From positions 1 through 10,513 of the forward strand of contig JBILVK010000097.1 in assembly GCA_044370475.1 (NCBI GenBank): 10,513 nt of DNA, given 5' to 3'. The stretch is from B1 sp044370475 (GTDB taxonomy: Bacteria > Bacteroidota > Bacteroidia > UKL13-3). A program made the position numbers and the translations under genes. Below, in pieces: positions 1-6,577 of this stretch (the first letter of the stretch is position 1; each line of letters starts with the position of its first letter). The notes below the pieces were generated by a model. The model was not told the origin of the DNA. It saw only the letters and a program-made list of their open reading frames with translations, and did not search any database.

Positions 1-1
1 G

Positions 2-1552
2 TTTAAGAAGGATCAATTGATTATTACTTCTGACCGTGAAAAGGGTGTTAGTGGTTCTACTATGTATGGTTGGACGGGTAATGGATATTGCGATTTGTAT
101 ACTTCTACTTATAAAGTTGACAAGAAAAATCCAAATAATATTACTTACCAAATGCCTGTTTTGGTGGATAAGGATAAGTTGAATGGCAAATTAAATGATG
201 GTGCTATTGCTTTTGATTCGCGCTTTACAACTGCCTACGTTACACGTTGTAACTACGATAATAATTTTAAGGGCAAAAGCTGCCGTATTTATACTTCTAC
301 TTTAACAGGTAGTGAATGGTCAGAACCAGAGCCTTTGAACTTTAGTTCTGACTCATTTAATTGTGGTCAGCCTACCTTAACCAAAGACGGACAAACCATG
401 TATTTTAGTTCTGATATGCCTGGTGGATTTGGTGGTAAAGATCTTTACATGGTAAGCTACAGCAAGCGTAGCAAAACTTGGGGCGACCCAGTTAATCTTG
501 GTCCAACCATTAACACAGATGAGAATGAAGTGTATCCTACCATTCACGAAGATGGTACGCTTTATTTTGCTTCTAGTGGCCATGTAGGCTTAGGTGGAAC
601 AGATATTTTTATGACCAAAGGCAATGGCACCGATTGGGGCGAGCCTATTAATATGAAGTCGCCAATCAATTCACATGGTGATGATTTTGCCATTATTTTT
701 GGCAAGGATAAAGAAAGTGGATATTTTACTTCGAACAGAGAGGGAAGCAAAGGAGCAGATGATATCTATCGTTTTAGCATGAACCCATTGGTATTTACCT
801 TGAGTGGTGTAGTAAGAAATGCAAAAACAAAAGCAGTGATGCCTAATGCTACTATTACCATTACCTCTAGCAGTGATACTGGAAAAATAGTATTGAAAAC
901 AGATCAAGTAGGTTCTTATAAAATTTCTTTGAAGCAAAAAACAGATTACGAATTGTTTGCTTCTCGCCAAATGTTCTACGACAGTAAGACAGAGGAAAAA
1001 ACCACCAAAGGTTTGGAGCAATCTGCTGATTTGGTTCAGGACTTTGAATTGAATTCTTTGGGCTTAGAAACTTTTACTTTACGTGGTATTTTATATGATT
1101 TAAATAAGGCTGATATTAGACCAGATGCAGCGCTTATCTTAGACTCATTGGTATTGGTATTAAACAAATATCCAAGCTTAAAAATTGAATTGGGTTCGCA
1201 TACAGACTGTAGGGCAGATTCACTTTACAATATTGGCTTATCGCAACGCAGGGCAGATTCTGCAGTAACTTACCTAAGAAATCACGGCATCGATTCGTTG
1301 CGTTTGGTTTCTGTAGGTTATGGTGAAAATATGCTTGAAGTTACTGAGTGTGCTTGTGAAGGTCCAAACGAAAGAGAGCAAGGTTTAAAATGTACCGAAG
1401 CACAACACCAGTTAAATCGTAGAACAACTGTTAAGGTATTAGATATTTATTGGGAAAAGCCTAGGCCAGTTGCGCCAATTGCACCTCCTCCGGGACAAAG
1501 AGGAACTCCTCGTCCGACAGGTAGACCAGCACCAGCGCAGCCTAGAAGGTAA
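2..1552 (+). CDS. PorE-like OmpA-family outer-membrane protein (5' partial)
   Basis: The reading frame is open from base 2, so the window cuts into this gene; 516 residues are visible. No true start is present. The TTG at 17 lies inside a propeller strand (KKDQLIITSDREKG) that aligns with the downstream paralogue (NGKLVFTSTRKEA). Order of parts: PD40/WD40-like propeller blades with repeated 'YFSSDMPGGFGGKDLY' and 'YFTSNREG' motifs (to about nt 780), a carboxypeptidase-regulatory-like beta fold (about nt 785-1060), then a C-terminal OmpA domain (about nt 1075-1445) with the peptidoglycan-binding pattern GSHTDCRAD...LSQRRADS...NRRTTVKVL. After the OmpA domain comes a Pro/Arg-rich tail of about 30 residues ending in PAQPRR. 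This matches the P. gingivalis PG1058/PorE architecture, a periplasmic type IX secretion component; the TPR and signal peptide would lie off the left edge. The family call is firm; a T9SS role is inferred. Confidence 0.9.
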   Translation, partial: FKKDQLIITSDREKGVSGSTMYGWTGNGYCDLYTSTYKVDKKNPNNITYQMPVLVDKDKLNGKLNDGAIAFDSRFTTAYVTRCNYDNNFKGKSCRIYTSTLTGSEWSEPEPLNFSSDSFNCGQPTLTKDGQTMYFSSDMPGGFGGKDLYMVSYSKRSKTWGDPVNLGPTINTDENEVYPTIHEDGTLYFASSGHVGLGGTDIFMTKGNGTDWGEPINMKSPINSHGDDFAIIFGKDKESGYFTSNREGSKGADDIYRFSMNPLVFTLSGVVRNAKTKAVMPNATITITSSSDTGKIVLKTDQVGSYKISLKQKTDYELFASRQMFYDSKTEEKTTKGLEQSADLVQDFELNSLGLETFTLRGILYDLNKADIRPDAALILDSLVLVLNKYPSLKIELGSHTDCRADSLYNIGLSQRRADSAVTYLRNHGIDSLRLVSVGYGENMLEVTECACEGPNEREQGLKCTEAQHQLNRRTTVKVLDIYWEKPRPVAPIAPPPGQRGTPRPTGRPAPAQPRR

Positions 1553-1577
1553 AGCCAAACTTAAACTTTGGTTAAAG

Positions 1578-1624
1578 CAAAGGCACAAAGACACGAGAAT
1601 TTTTCGTGAAGCTTTGTGCCTTTG
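1578..1624. terminator. Strong stem-loop after the first PorE-like gene (terminator or dispersed palindrome)
   Basis: A perfect 13-bp inverted repeat, CAAAGGCACAAAG (1578-1590) and CTTTGTGCCTTTG (1612-1624), encloses a second 5-bp stem CACGA/TCGTG (1592-1596 and 1604-1608) with a 7-nt loop. It begins 25 nt after the stop codon. The downstream T run is broken (tagtttt), so intrinsic termination is plausible but not clear-cut. The arm also contains two near-identical octamers, AAAGGCAC and AAAGACAC, which resembles dispersed palindromic repeats more than a classic GC-rich terminator. Confidence 0.6.
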
Positions 1625-1628
1625 TAGT

Positions 1629-1644
1629 TTTGGTTCGAACCAAA
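1629..1644. repeat. 16-bp perfect palindrome with GGTTCGAACC core
   Basis: TTTGGTTCGAACCAAA is a perfect dyad with no spacer, lying 5 bp after the hairpin and 45-60 bp upstream of the next gene's start. Its 10-bp core recurs exactly at 4896-4905, also between genes. It could be a dimeric regulator's operator or part of a dispersed repeat; the sequence does not decide. Confidence 0.5.
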
Positions 1645-1688
1645 GCCATACAAATTTTGTCTTAAGGATGAGTAGAATTGAAATAAGC

Positions 1689-3644
1689 ATGTTTGAATTA
1701 AAAAAATTATTCCTAGCGCTACTGTTGGTTTTACCAATTGCTACTTGGGCGCAAGAGCAGCAACAAGCTAAACCTTACCAATTGGAATTGGATAGGGCAG
1801 ATTTAGCCTATCGCTCTAAGAAATATAATACTGCGGCCTTATTGTTTCAAAAGGTATATCCCAAAATAAAGGAGGAGGAAGAGAAGCAGCAGGTATTGTT
1901 TAAAATTGCCGATAGCTATAGGTATAGCAACAATTTTAAGCAAGCACTAAAATGGTATGAGGAGGTTTTGAATAGCAAATATCCAGACCCAGCAGTATTG
2001 TTTAGCTACGGACAATTACTCAAGAATTTTGAACGTTACGATGAGGCGGCTAGGGCTTTCTATGATTATTCGTTTGAAGTGCCAGAAGATAAGCAAGGCA
2101 AAACGGCTCAACAAAGCTGCGCAGTTGCCGCAGATTGGAAGGCAAGTCCTTTAAAATTTAAGGTAGAAAATATAACTGCAATTAATACCGACCAAAGTGA
2201 TTATGCACCTTTTTACAGCAACGGAAAATTGGTGTTTACCTCTACCAGAAAAGAGGCCCAGGGAAGTGAAACTTTTGAGTGGACGGGTCAGAAATATTCT
2301 GATTTATTTGAGAGCAAGATTGCGGGTGCTGGATACGGCAAACCTACAGCCTTAAAGGCATTAAACAGCAATTACAATGAAGGTGTTGCGTGGTTTGATT
2401 CGAGTTTTAGCAGCGTATTTTTTACTCAATGCAATGGGGTTGATGGTGAGGGAATCAATTGCAAAATTTATGTGAGTTATTTTCAAAACGGCGCTTGGAT
2501 CGAACCGAAACCATTGCCATTTAACAGCGATAGCTTTAGTACCGGGCACCCTGCTTTTACTGCCGATGGCAAGCGCATATATTTTGCTAGTGATATGAAA
2601 GGTGGTTTTGGTAAAAAAGACATTTGGTATATGAACTACGACCAAGTGAAAGACGCTTGGGGAAGTGCGGTAAACTTAGGTGCTGGCATAAATAGCGAAG
2701 ACGATGACATGTTTCCTTATGTGAACGAAAAAGGTGTGGTTTACTACGCATCTAAGGGAAAAATTGGCATGGGCGGACTTGATTTATTTGAGACCAGTGA
2801 TAGTGCGGGCACCTTTAAAGTTGGGCGCAATTTGCAGTATCCCATTAACTCGGGTGGCGATGATTTTGCCATTTCCTTTTTGCCAGAAAGTAAACGTTCT
2901 AAAGATGCGCCCTATGCATTTTTTACGTCGAACCGAGAAGGCGGCGTGGGCGATGATGACTTGTATAGCTTGGCAGATAAACCCTTGGTGGTGCTGCTTA
3001 AAGGCCTTGTGTATGATAGAGAAAGTGGGCAGCCTATTACTGGAGCAAGCATCCAATTAACAAACACAAATGGTAAAATTCTGTCTGAACCAAGGACCAA
3101 TGACAAGGGACTTTTTACCTTGGATTTGCCATTGAATGAGTTGCTGCAATTGTTGGCATCCAAGGACAAATATTTAACTGGAGCATCGCTGCTGGTTGAC
3201 TCGCGAAACATTCTTAAAGATACCACCATAGAAGTTAAGATTCCGTTGGATTTGGTACCTACAGCCGATATAGAAATTACTATGCAGGGTATTTATTACG
3301 ACTTAGATAAATGGGATGTGCGCCCAGATGCAAGGGTGGTTTTGGATTCTTTGGCTGGTATTTTGAAAAATAATCCGAGCTTGGTGATAGAGCTGGCTTC
3401 GCATACAGATAGCAGGGCGCCGGCAGAATATAATCTGGATTTATCTAAGAAACGTGCCCAAAGTTGCGTGAGCTATTTAACCCAAAAAGGAATTGCCAAA
3501 GACCGCATGGTACCAGTAGGATATGGCGAAACCAAATTGGTAAACGATTGCTCAGACGATGTTGATTGCAGCGAAGAAGAGCATCAGCAAAATAGGCGCA
3601 CCACCGTGCGGGTTTTAAAGACTGATTACAAGATTAAAAGGTAA
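1689..3644 (+). CDS. PorE-like protein: TPR, PD40 propeller, CRD-like fold and OmpA domain
   Basis: 651 residues from the chosen ATG. Residues 1-21 form a clear signal peptide (MFELKK, hydrophobic core LFLALLLVLPIA, then a TWA/Q cut) with no lipobox Cys. TPR-like helices cover about 30-135 (DRADLAYRSKKYNTAALLFQ, ALKWYEEVL). PD40 propeller blades follow at about 170-425 (IYFASDMKGGFGKKDIWYMN, AFFTSNREGGVGDDDLY), then a carboxypeptidase-regulatory-like fold at about 430-515 and an OmpA domain at about 527-648 (YYDLDKWDVRPDA, ASHTDSRAP, NLDLSKKRAQS, NRRTTVRV). The Asp of HTDSR and Arg of KKRA fit the residues that bind diaminopimelate in OmpA-like domains. An in-frame ATG at 1668 would add seven residues (MSRIEIS) before the signal peptide, so 1689 is preferred. 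It is a tandem paralogue of the preceding gene. The architecture is that of PG1058/PorE; a T9SS or envelope-anchoring role is inferred. Confidence 0.9.
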   Translation: MFELKKLFLALLLVLPIATWAQEQQQAKPYQLELDRADLAYRSKKYNTAALLFQKVYPKIKEEEEKQQVLFKIADSYRYSNNFKQALKWYEEVLNSKYPDPAVLFSYGQLLKNFERYDEAARAFYDYSFEVPEDKQGKTAQQSCAVAADWKASPLKFKVENITAINTDQSDYAPFYSNGKLVFTSTRKEAQGSETFEWTGQKYSDLFESKIAGAGYGKPTALKALNSNYNEGVAWFDSSFSSVFFTQCNGVDGEGINCKIYVSYFQNGAWIEPKPLPFNSDSFSTGHPAFTADGKRIYFASDMKGGFGKKDIWYMNYDQVKDAWGSAVNLGAGINSEDDDMFPYVNEKGVVYYASKGKIGMGGLDLFETSDSAGTFKVGRNLQYPINSGGDDFAISFLPESKRSKDAPYAFFTSNREGGVGDDDLYSLADKPLVVLLKGLVYDRESGQPITGASIQLTNTNGKILSEPRTNDKGLFTLDLPLNELLQLLASKDKYLTGASLLVDSRNILKDTTIEVKIPLDLVPTADIEITMQGIYYDLDKWDVRPDARVVLDSLAGILKNNPSLVIELASHTDSRAPAEYNLDLSKKRAQSCVSYLTQKGIAKDRMVPVGYGETKLVNDCSDDVDCSEEEHQQNRRTTVRVLKTDYKIKR

Positions 3645-3669
3645 AGCTGGCAGTTAAAGGTAAAAGACT

Positions 3670-3677
3670 TACTTTTG
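3670..3677 (+). promoter_or_regulatory. Bacteroidota-type -7 box for purM
   Basis: TACTTTTG fits the Bacteroidota -7 consensus TAnnTTTG exactly. No convincing -33 TTG is seen at the usual distance. The box ends 8 nt before the purM ATG at 3686, which implies a leader of only a few nucleotides if that ATG is used, or about 20 nt if the in-frame ATG at 3704 is used. Confidence 0.5.
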
Positions 3678-3685
3678 CACCCATT

Positions 3686-4849
3686 ATGAGCTCAGACAAA
3701 TACATGAAACGTGGCGTTTCTTCTCAGAAAGAGGACGTACATGCAGCCATTAAGAACATAGACAAAGGCTTGTTTCCTCAGGCATTTTGCAAGGTAGTTC
3801 CAGATTATTTAGGAGGAGATGAAGCATATTGCAATATCATGCATGCCGATGGTGCTGGAACCAAATCTTCTTTGGCGTATTTGTATTGGAAAGAAACTGG
3901 CGATTTAAGTGTTTGGAAGGGCATTGCACAAGATGCCATTGTAATGAATTTAAACGATTTATTGTGTGCGGGTGTATACCAAAACATCACCTTGTCTTCT
4001 ACCATTGGTCGCAATAAAAATTTGATTCCAGGTGAGGTTATTTCCACCATTATTGAAGGCACAGAGGAGTTTATTGAGATGCTTCAAGAAAATGGGGTAA
4101 ACGTACATTCTACGGGTGGCGAAACGGCTGATGTGGGCGATTTGGTTCGGACCATTATAGTTGACTCTACCGTTACTGCAAGGGCCAAAAGAAGCGAGAT
4201 CATTTCCAACCACAACATTAAACCTGGCGATGTAATTGTGGGCTTTGCCTCTTATGGTCAGGCAAGCTACGAAAAGCAATACAATGGAGGCATGGGCAGC
4301 AATGGCCTAACCATGGCACGCCATGATGTATTGAGCAGTTTTTACAAACAAGTGGTAGAGAGTTTCGACCCCTTGGTTCCAGATGAATTGGTGTATACTG
4401 GCGGTTTAAAATTAAGTGAGCAATTGCCTTCACATCCTTTAAATGTGGGCAAAATGATCCTCTCTCCTACCCGTACCTTTAGTCCGCTTATTAAAACCAT
4501 TTTAGACGAGCATTTTGAGCACATTCATGGCATGGTACACTGCACAGGCGGTGGTCAGACCAAGATTTTGCATTTTATAAAAGAGCACAAAATCATCAAG
4601 GATAATTTGTTTGCCACACCACCCTTGTTTGAGATGATACAAGCGCAGTCTGGCACCGATTGGCAGGAGATGTATAAGGTGTTTAACATGGGTAATTTAT
4701 TGGAGTTTTATACCGATGCAAAAACCGCCGAATCGCTTATTTCCATTGCCAAATCGTTTAACATAGATGCCCAGGTTATTGGTCGGGTTGAACCGAGTGC
4801 CACCAAAGTTTTGGAGATACATACGCCACAGCAAAGCTTTGTGTATTAA
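3686..4849 (+). CDS. purM: Phosphoribosylformylglycinamidine cyclo-ligase (AIR synthase)
   Basis: 387 residues. The enzyme closes the imidazole ring of purines: FGAM + ATP to AIR + ADP + Pi, in the cytoplasm. Hallmarks of the PurM/ThiL/SelD ATP-binding superfamily are visible: DGAGTK at 55-60, MNLNDLLCAG at 87-96, the GGETAD motif at 144-149, SNGLTMAR in the middle, and CTGGGQTK near 287. It is about 40 residues longer than the roughly 345-residue E. coli enzyme, and its N-terminal half (YMKRGVSSQKEDVHAAIKNI) follows the longer form I recall from Bacteroidota. The start at 3686 is chosen because the segment before RGVS is also conserved in that form as I remember it; ATG 3704 (MKRGVS) is an alternative. 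It follows the PorE-like gene by 41 nt but has its own -7 box, so it is probably a separate transcription unit. Confidence 0.95.
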   Translation: MSSDKYMKRGVSSQKEDVHAAIKNIDKGLFPQAFCKVVPDYLGGDEAYCNIMHADGAGTKSSLAYLYWKETGDLSVWKGIAQDAIVMNLNDLLCAGVYQNITLSSTIGRNKNLIPGEVISTIIEGTEEFIEMLQENGVNVHSTGGETADVGDLVRTIIVDSTVTARAKRSEIISNHNIKPGDVIVGFASYGQASYEKQYNGGMGSNGLTMARHDVLSSFYKQVVESFDPLVPDELVYTGGLKLSEQLPSHPLNVGKMILSPTRTFSPLIKTILDEHFEHIHGMVHCTGGGQTKILHFIKEHKIIKDNLFATPPLFEMIQAQSGTDWQEMYKVFNMGNLLEFYTDAKTAESLISIAKSFNIDAQVIGRVEPSATKVLEIHTPQQSFVY

Positions 4850-4895
4850 TGGCAAATTCGAGATAGATCTGCAAAAGTAATTTTTAATTTACATT

Positions 4896-4905
4896 GGTTC
4901 GAACC
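4896..4905. repeat. Second copy of the GGTTCGAACC palindrome
   Basis: GGTTCGAACC lies in the 180-nt purM-galE gap and is followed by GAAAAAAAA. It equals the core of the 16-bp palindrome at 1629-1644; the flanks differ by only a base or two (ATTGG..CCGAA here, TTTGG..CCAAA there). The rest of the gap is AT-rich with no recognisable RNA or gene and no clear terminator for purM. Confidence 0.45.
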
Positions 4906-4994
4906 GAAAAAAAACGATTTGAAGCTAAAGTTAAATTAATCTTGTTTGCCTAAAAAAAAGCTTGAAACACCTAAACAATTTCATACAAATTCAC

Positions 4995-5001
4995 TAATTT
5001 G
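4995..5001 (+). promoter_or_regulatory. Possible -7 box upstream of galE
   Basis: TAATTTG followed by C resembles TAnnTTTG but with one spacer base fewer. It lies 28 nt before the galE ATG, a reasonable leader length. No matching -33 TTG was found at normal spacing, so this is tentative. Confidence 0.3.
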
Positions 5002-5016
5002 CGGGTTCATCCCAAA

Positions 5017-5021
5017 AAGGA
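5017..5021 (+). promoter_or_regulatory. galE: Ribosome-binding site fixing the galE start
   Basis: AAGGA sits 8 nt before ATG 5030. It supports 5030 over the upstream in-frame TTG/GTG-type starts (from 4946), which would add 28 residues before the nucleotide-binding MKILVTGGAGYIG start. It is one of the few clear Shine-Dalgarno-like sites in this window. Confidence 0.55.
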
Positions 5022-5029
5022 ATAAAACT

Positions 5030-6052
5030 ATGAAAATTCTTGTTACTGGTGGAGCGGGATATATTGGCTCGCATACCATTGTTGAATTATTGAAAGCTGG
5101 ATATGATGTTGTGGCTATTGATAATTTTGACAACTCTTACCCTAGTGTTTTAGAAAGTTTGAAGCAAATAACGGGCAAGGAAATTGCCTTTGCTGAGGTG
5201 GATATTAGGGACAAATCTGCTTTAAAAGCATTTGTAAAAAACACTCCAGGAATTGATGCTGTGATTCATTTTGCTGCGAATAAAGCGGTGGGTGAAAGTG
5301 TGGCACTGCCTTTAAAATATTATGAAAACAATGTGGGTGGCACCGTGAATTTATTGGAGGCCATGCAAGAAGCGGGCATTAAACAAATTGTATTTTCTTC
5401 TTCGTGTACTGTATATGGTGAAGCAACTCCACCAGTAGATGAAAATGCGCCGATACCGGTTGCGCAAAGTCCATATGGCAATACCAAACAAATTTGTGAG
5501 GAGATTTTAATGGATCAAACAAAAGCAACAGATTTAACGGTTGTTGCCTTGCGTTATTTTAATCCGGTAGGTGCGCATGAGACTGCATTAATTGGCGAAT
5601 TGCCAATTGGTGTGCCCAATAATTTAGTGCCTTTTATTACGCAAACTGCTATTGGAAAAAGAGAGGTGCTTACTGTTTTTGGCGATGATTATCCAACACC
5701 AGATGGCACTTGTATTAGAGATTATATTCACGTAGTGGATATTGCTTTGGCGCATGTTGCAGCGATAGATTTTATGGCAAAGAAAAAATACGAAGAGGCG
5801 TTTTCGGTTTTCAATTTAGGAACTGGCGAAGGCAATTCGGTTTTAGAGGCTATTCAATCATTTGAAAAAGTGAGTGGCGTGAAGTTGAATTACAAAATTG
5901 GTCCGAGACGTGCCGGCGATGTGGTGCAAGTATACGCTTCATGCGAAAAAGCATTTAAAGGCTTAGGTTGGAAAACAGAAAGAAGCTTGGAAGACTGCAT
6001 GCGTAGCTCATGGAAATGGGAACAGGCATTAGCTGCTAAAGCCAATAATTAA
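5030..6052 (+). CDS. galE: UDP-glucose 4-epimerase
   Basis: 340 residues, the normal GalE length. It interconverts UDP-glucose and UDP-galactose with tightly bound NAD and supplies galactosyl donors for surface glycans. It is an extended short-chain dehydrogenase: the Rossmann motif GGAGYIG is at 7-13, the beta-2 Asp that binds adenosine ribose is at D31 (IDNFDNS), the catalytic serine region SSSCTVYG is at 123-130, and YGNTK gives Tyr149 and Lys153, the same numbers as in E. coli GalE. NPVGAH and the substrate-domain segment DGTCIRDYIHVVD are also present. It opens a tightly spaced run of genes: the next start is 20 nt after its stop. Galactose catabolism genes are absent here, so a biosynthetic role with rfbB and rfbA downstream is likely. 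Confidence 0.96.
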   Translation: MKILVTGGAGYIGSHTIVELLKAGYDVVAIDNFDNSYPSVLESLKQITGKEIAFAEVDIRDKSALKAFVKNTPGIDAVIHFAANKAVGESVALPLKYYENNVGGTVNLLEAMQEAGIKQIVFSSSCTVYGEATPPVDENAPIPVAQSPYGNTKQICEEILMDQTKATDLTVVALRYFNPVGAHETALIGELPIGVPNNLVPFITQTAIGKREVLTVFGDDYPTPDGTCIRDYIHVVDIALAHVAAIDFMAKKKYEEAFSVFNLGTGEGNSVLEAIQSFEKVSGVKLNYKIGPRRAGDVVQVYASCEKAFKGLGWKTERSLEDCMRSSWKWEQALAAKANN

Positions 6053-6072
6053 CCATTAAAAGATCTATTTTT

Positions 6073-6279
6073 ATGCCAAATTTTGAAAGAACACTAGAGG
6101 ACATCATGTCATTTGATTTTTCTACAAGAGAAATCATTATAGAAATTCTTCAAAACAGACAGATTGAAGAAAGAAGAAATGATATTGCTAAAAATATAAA
6201 GTCGACCTTATTAGATTATAAAAAAGGGAAATTGAAATCTGTTTCAGCCAAAGAGGCATTGAAGATTTTAAATTCGTAA
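6073..6279 (+). CDS. Putative type II antitoxin, RelB/addiction-module-like
   Basis: 68 residues, strongly charged. Its layout matches small antitoxins of Bacteroidota TA pairs: an amphipathic N-terminal helix (STREIIIEILQNRQIEERR) and a Lys-rich C-terminal part (LLDYKKGKLKSVSAKEALK) resembling the 'YKKGKLKxxSA' tail that wraps the toxin. The next gene starts 2 nt after its stop and is a RelE/YafQ-like toxin, which is the main support. The start is uncertain: ATG 6073 has no Shine-Dalgarno, while in-frame ATG 6106 (MSFDFSTRE) is preceded by GAGGA at 6097-6101, and TATTTTTA at 6066-6073 is one base off a -7 box. Such antitoxins usually repress their own operon, but no operator is evident in the 20-nt gap. 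Confidence 0.7.
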   Translation: MPNFERTLEDIMSFDFSTREIIIEILQNRQIEERRNDIAKNIKSTLLDYKKGKLKSVSAKEALKILNS

Positions 6280-6281
6280 TT

Positions 6282-6566
6282 ATGGCCAAAAGGAAAATTG
6301 TTTTATCAAAGTCTTTTGTTAAAGCTTACAAGAAATTTATTGGGCGTAATCCATCTTTAAAAAAGCAAATTGATTCATCAATTGAGGAAATGGAATCTGA
6401 CTTATATACAGTTAAGCTTAGAACACATAAATTAAGCGGAGTATTAGAAGGTAGTTTTGCATGTTCCTGTGGTTATGATTGTAGAATCATATTTGTTTTA
6501 AATAAAAATGTTAAACCAGAAGAAATAATTTTGATTGACTTGGGAACGCACGAAGAAGTATATTAA
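6282..6566 (+). CDS. Type II toxin, YafQ/RelE-family mRNA interferase
   Basis: 94 residues, basic, the usual RelE-fold size. RelE/YafQ toxins cleave mRNA on the ribosome. Two N-terminal helices (SKSFVKAYKKFI, KKQIDSSIEEM) are followed by a beta sheet: HKLSGVLEGSFACSCGYDCRI (49-69), IIFVL, and the closing strand LIDLGTHEEVY (84-94). His49 and His90 fall where YafQ has His50 and His87; this is inferred by motif, not by a computed alignment. Cys61, Cys63 and Cys67 cluster in the 'xACSxGYDxRI' strand. It is coupled to the antitoxin (2-nt gap) and lies 11 nt before rfbB, so it is probably cotranscribed with the sugar genes. Activity cannot be judged from sequence. Confidence 0.82.
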   Translation: MAKRKIVLSKSFVKAYKKFIGRNPSLKKQIDSSIEEMESDLYTVKLRTHKLSGVLEGSFACSCGYDCRIIFVLNKNVKPEEIILIDLGTHEEVY

Positions 6567-6577
6567 ATTAGTTAACT

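Noticed and set aside
1629..1644. tRNA T-arm, because of GGTTCGAA
   Set aside because: The flanks do not give an acceptor stem, D-arm or anticodon arm, and the sequence is a perfect palindrome with no 7-nt loop. The same applies at 4896-4905.
1470..1688. N-terminal extension of the second PorE-like gene, in frame back to 1470
   Set aside because: It would overlap the end of the first gene and run through the hairpin and palindrome, placing about 70 low-complexity residues before an obvious signal peptide.
2361..2645. Open frames on the opposite strand within the PorE-like, purM, rfbB and rfbA genes
   Set aside because: They are antisense shadows of strongly supported genes, with no recognisable motifs or start signals.
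4946..5029. Extended galE start
   Set aside because: GalE proteins begin right before the TGGAGYIG motif. ATG 5030 has AAGGA at good spacing; the extension is Lys-rich translated intergenic DNA.
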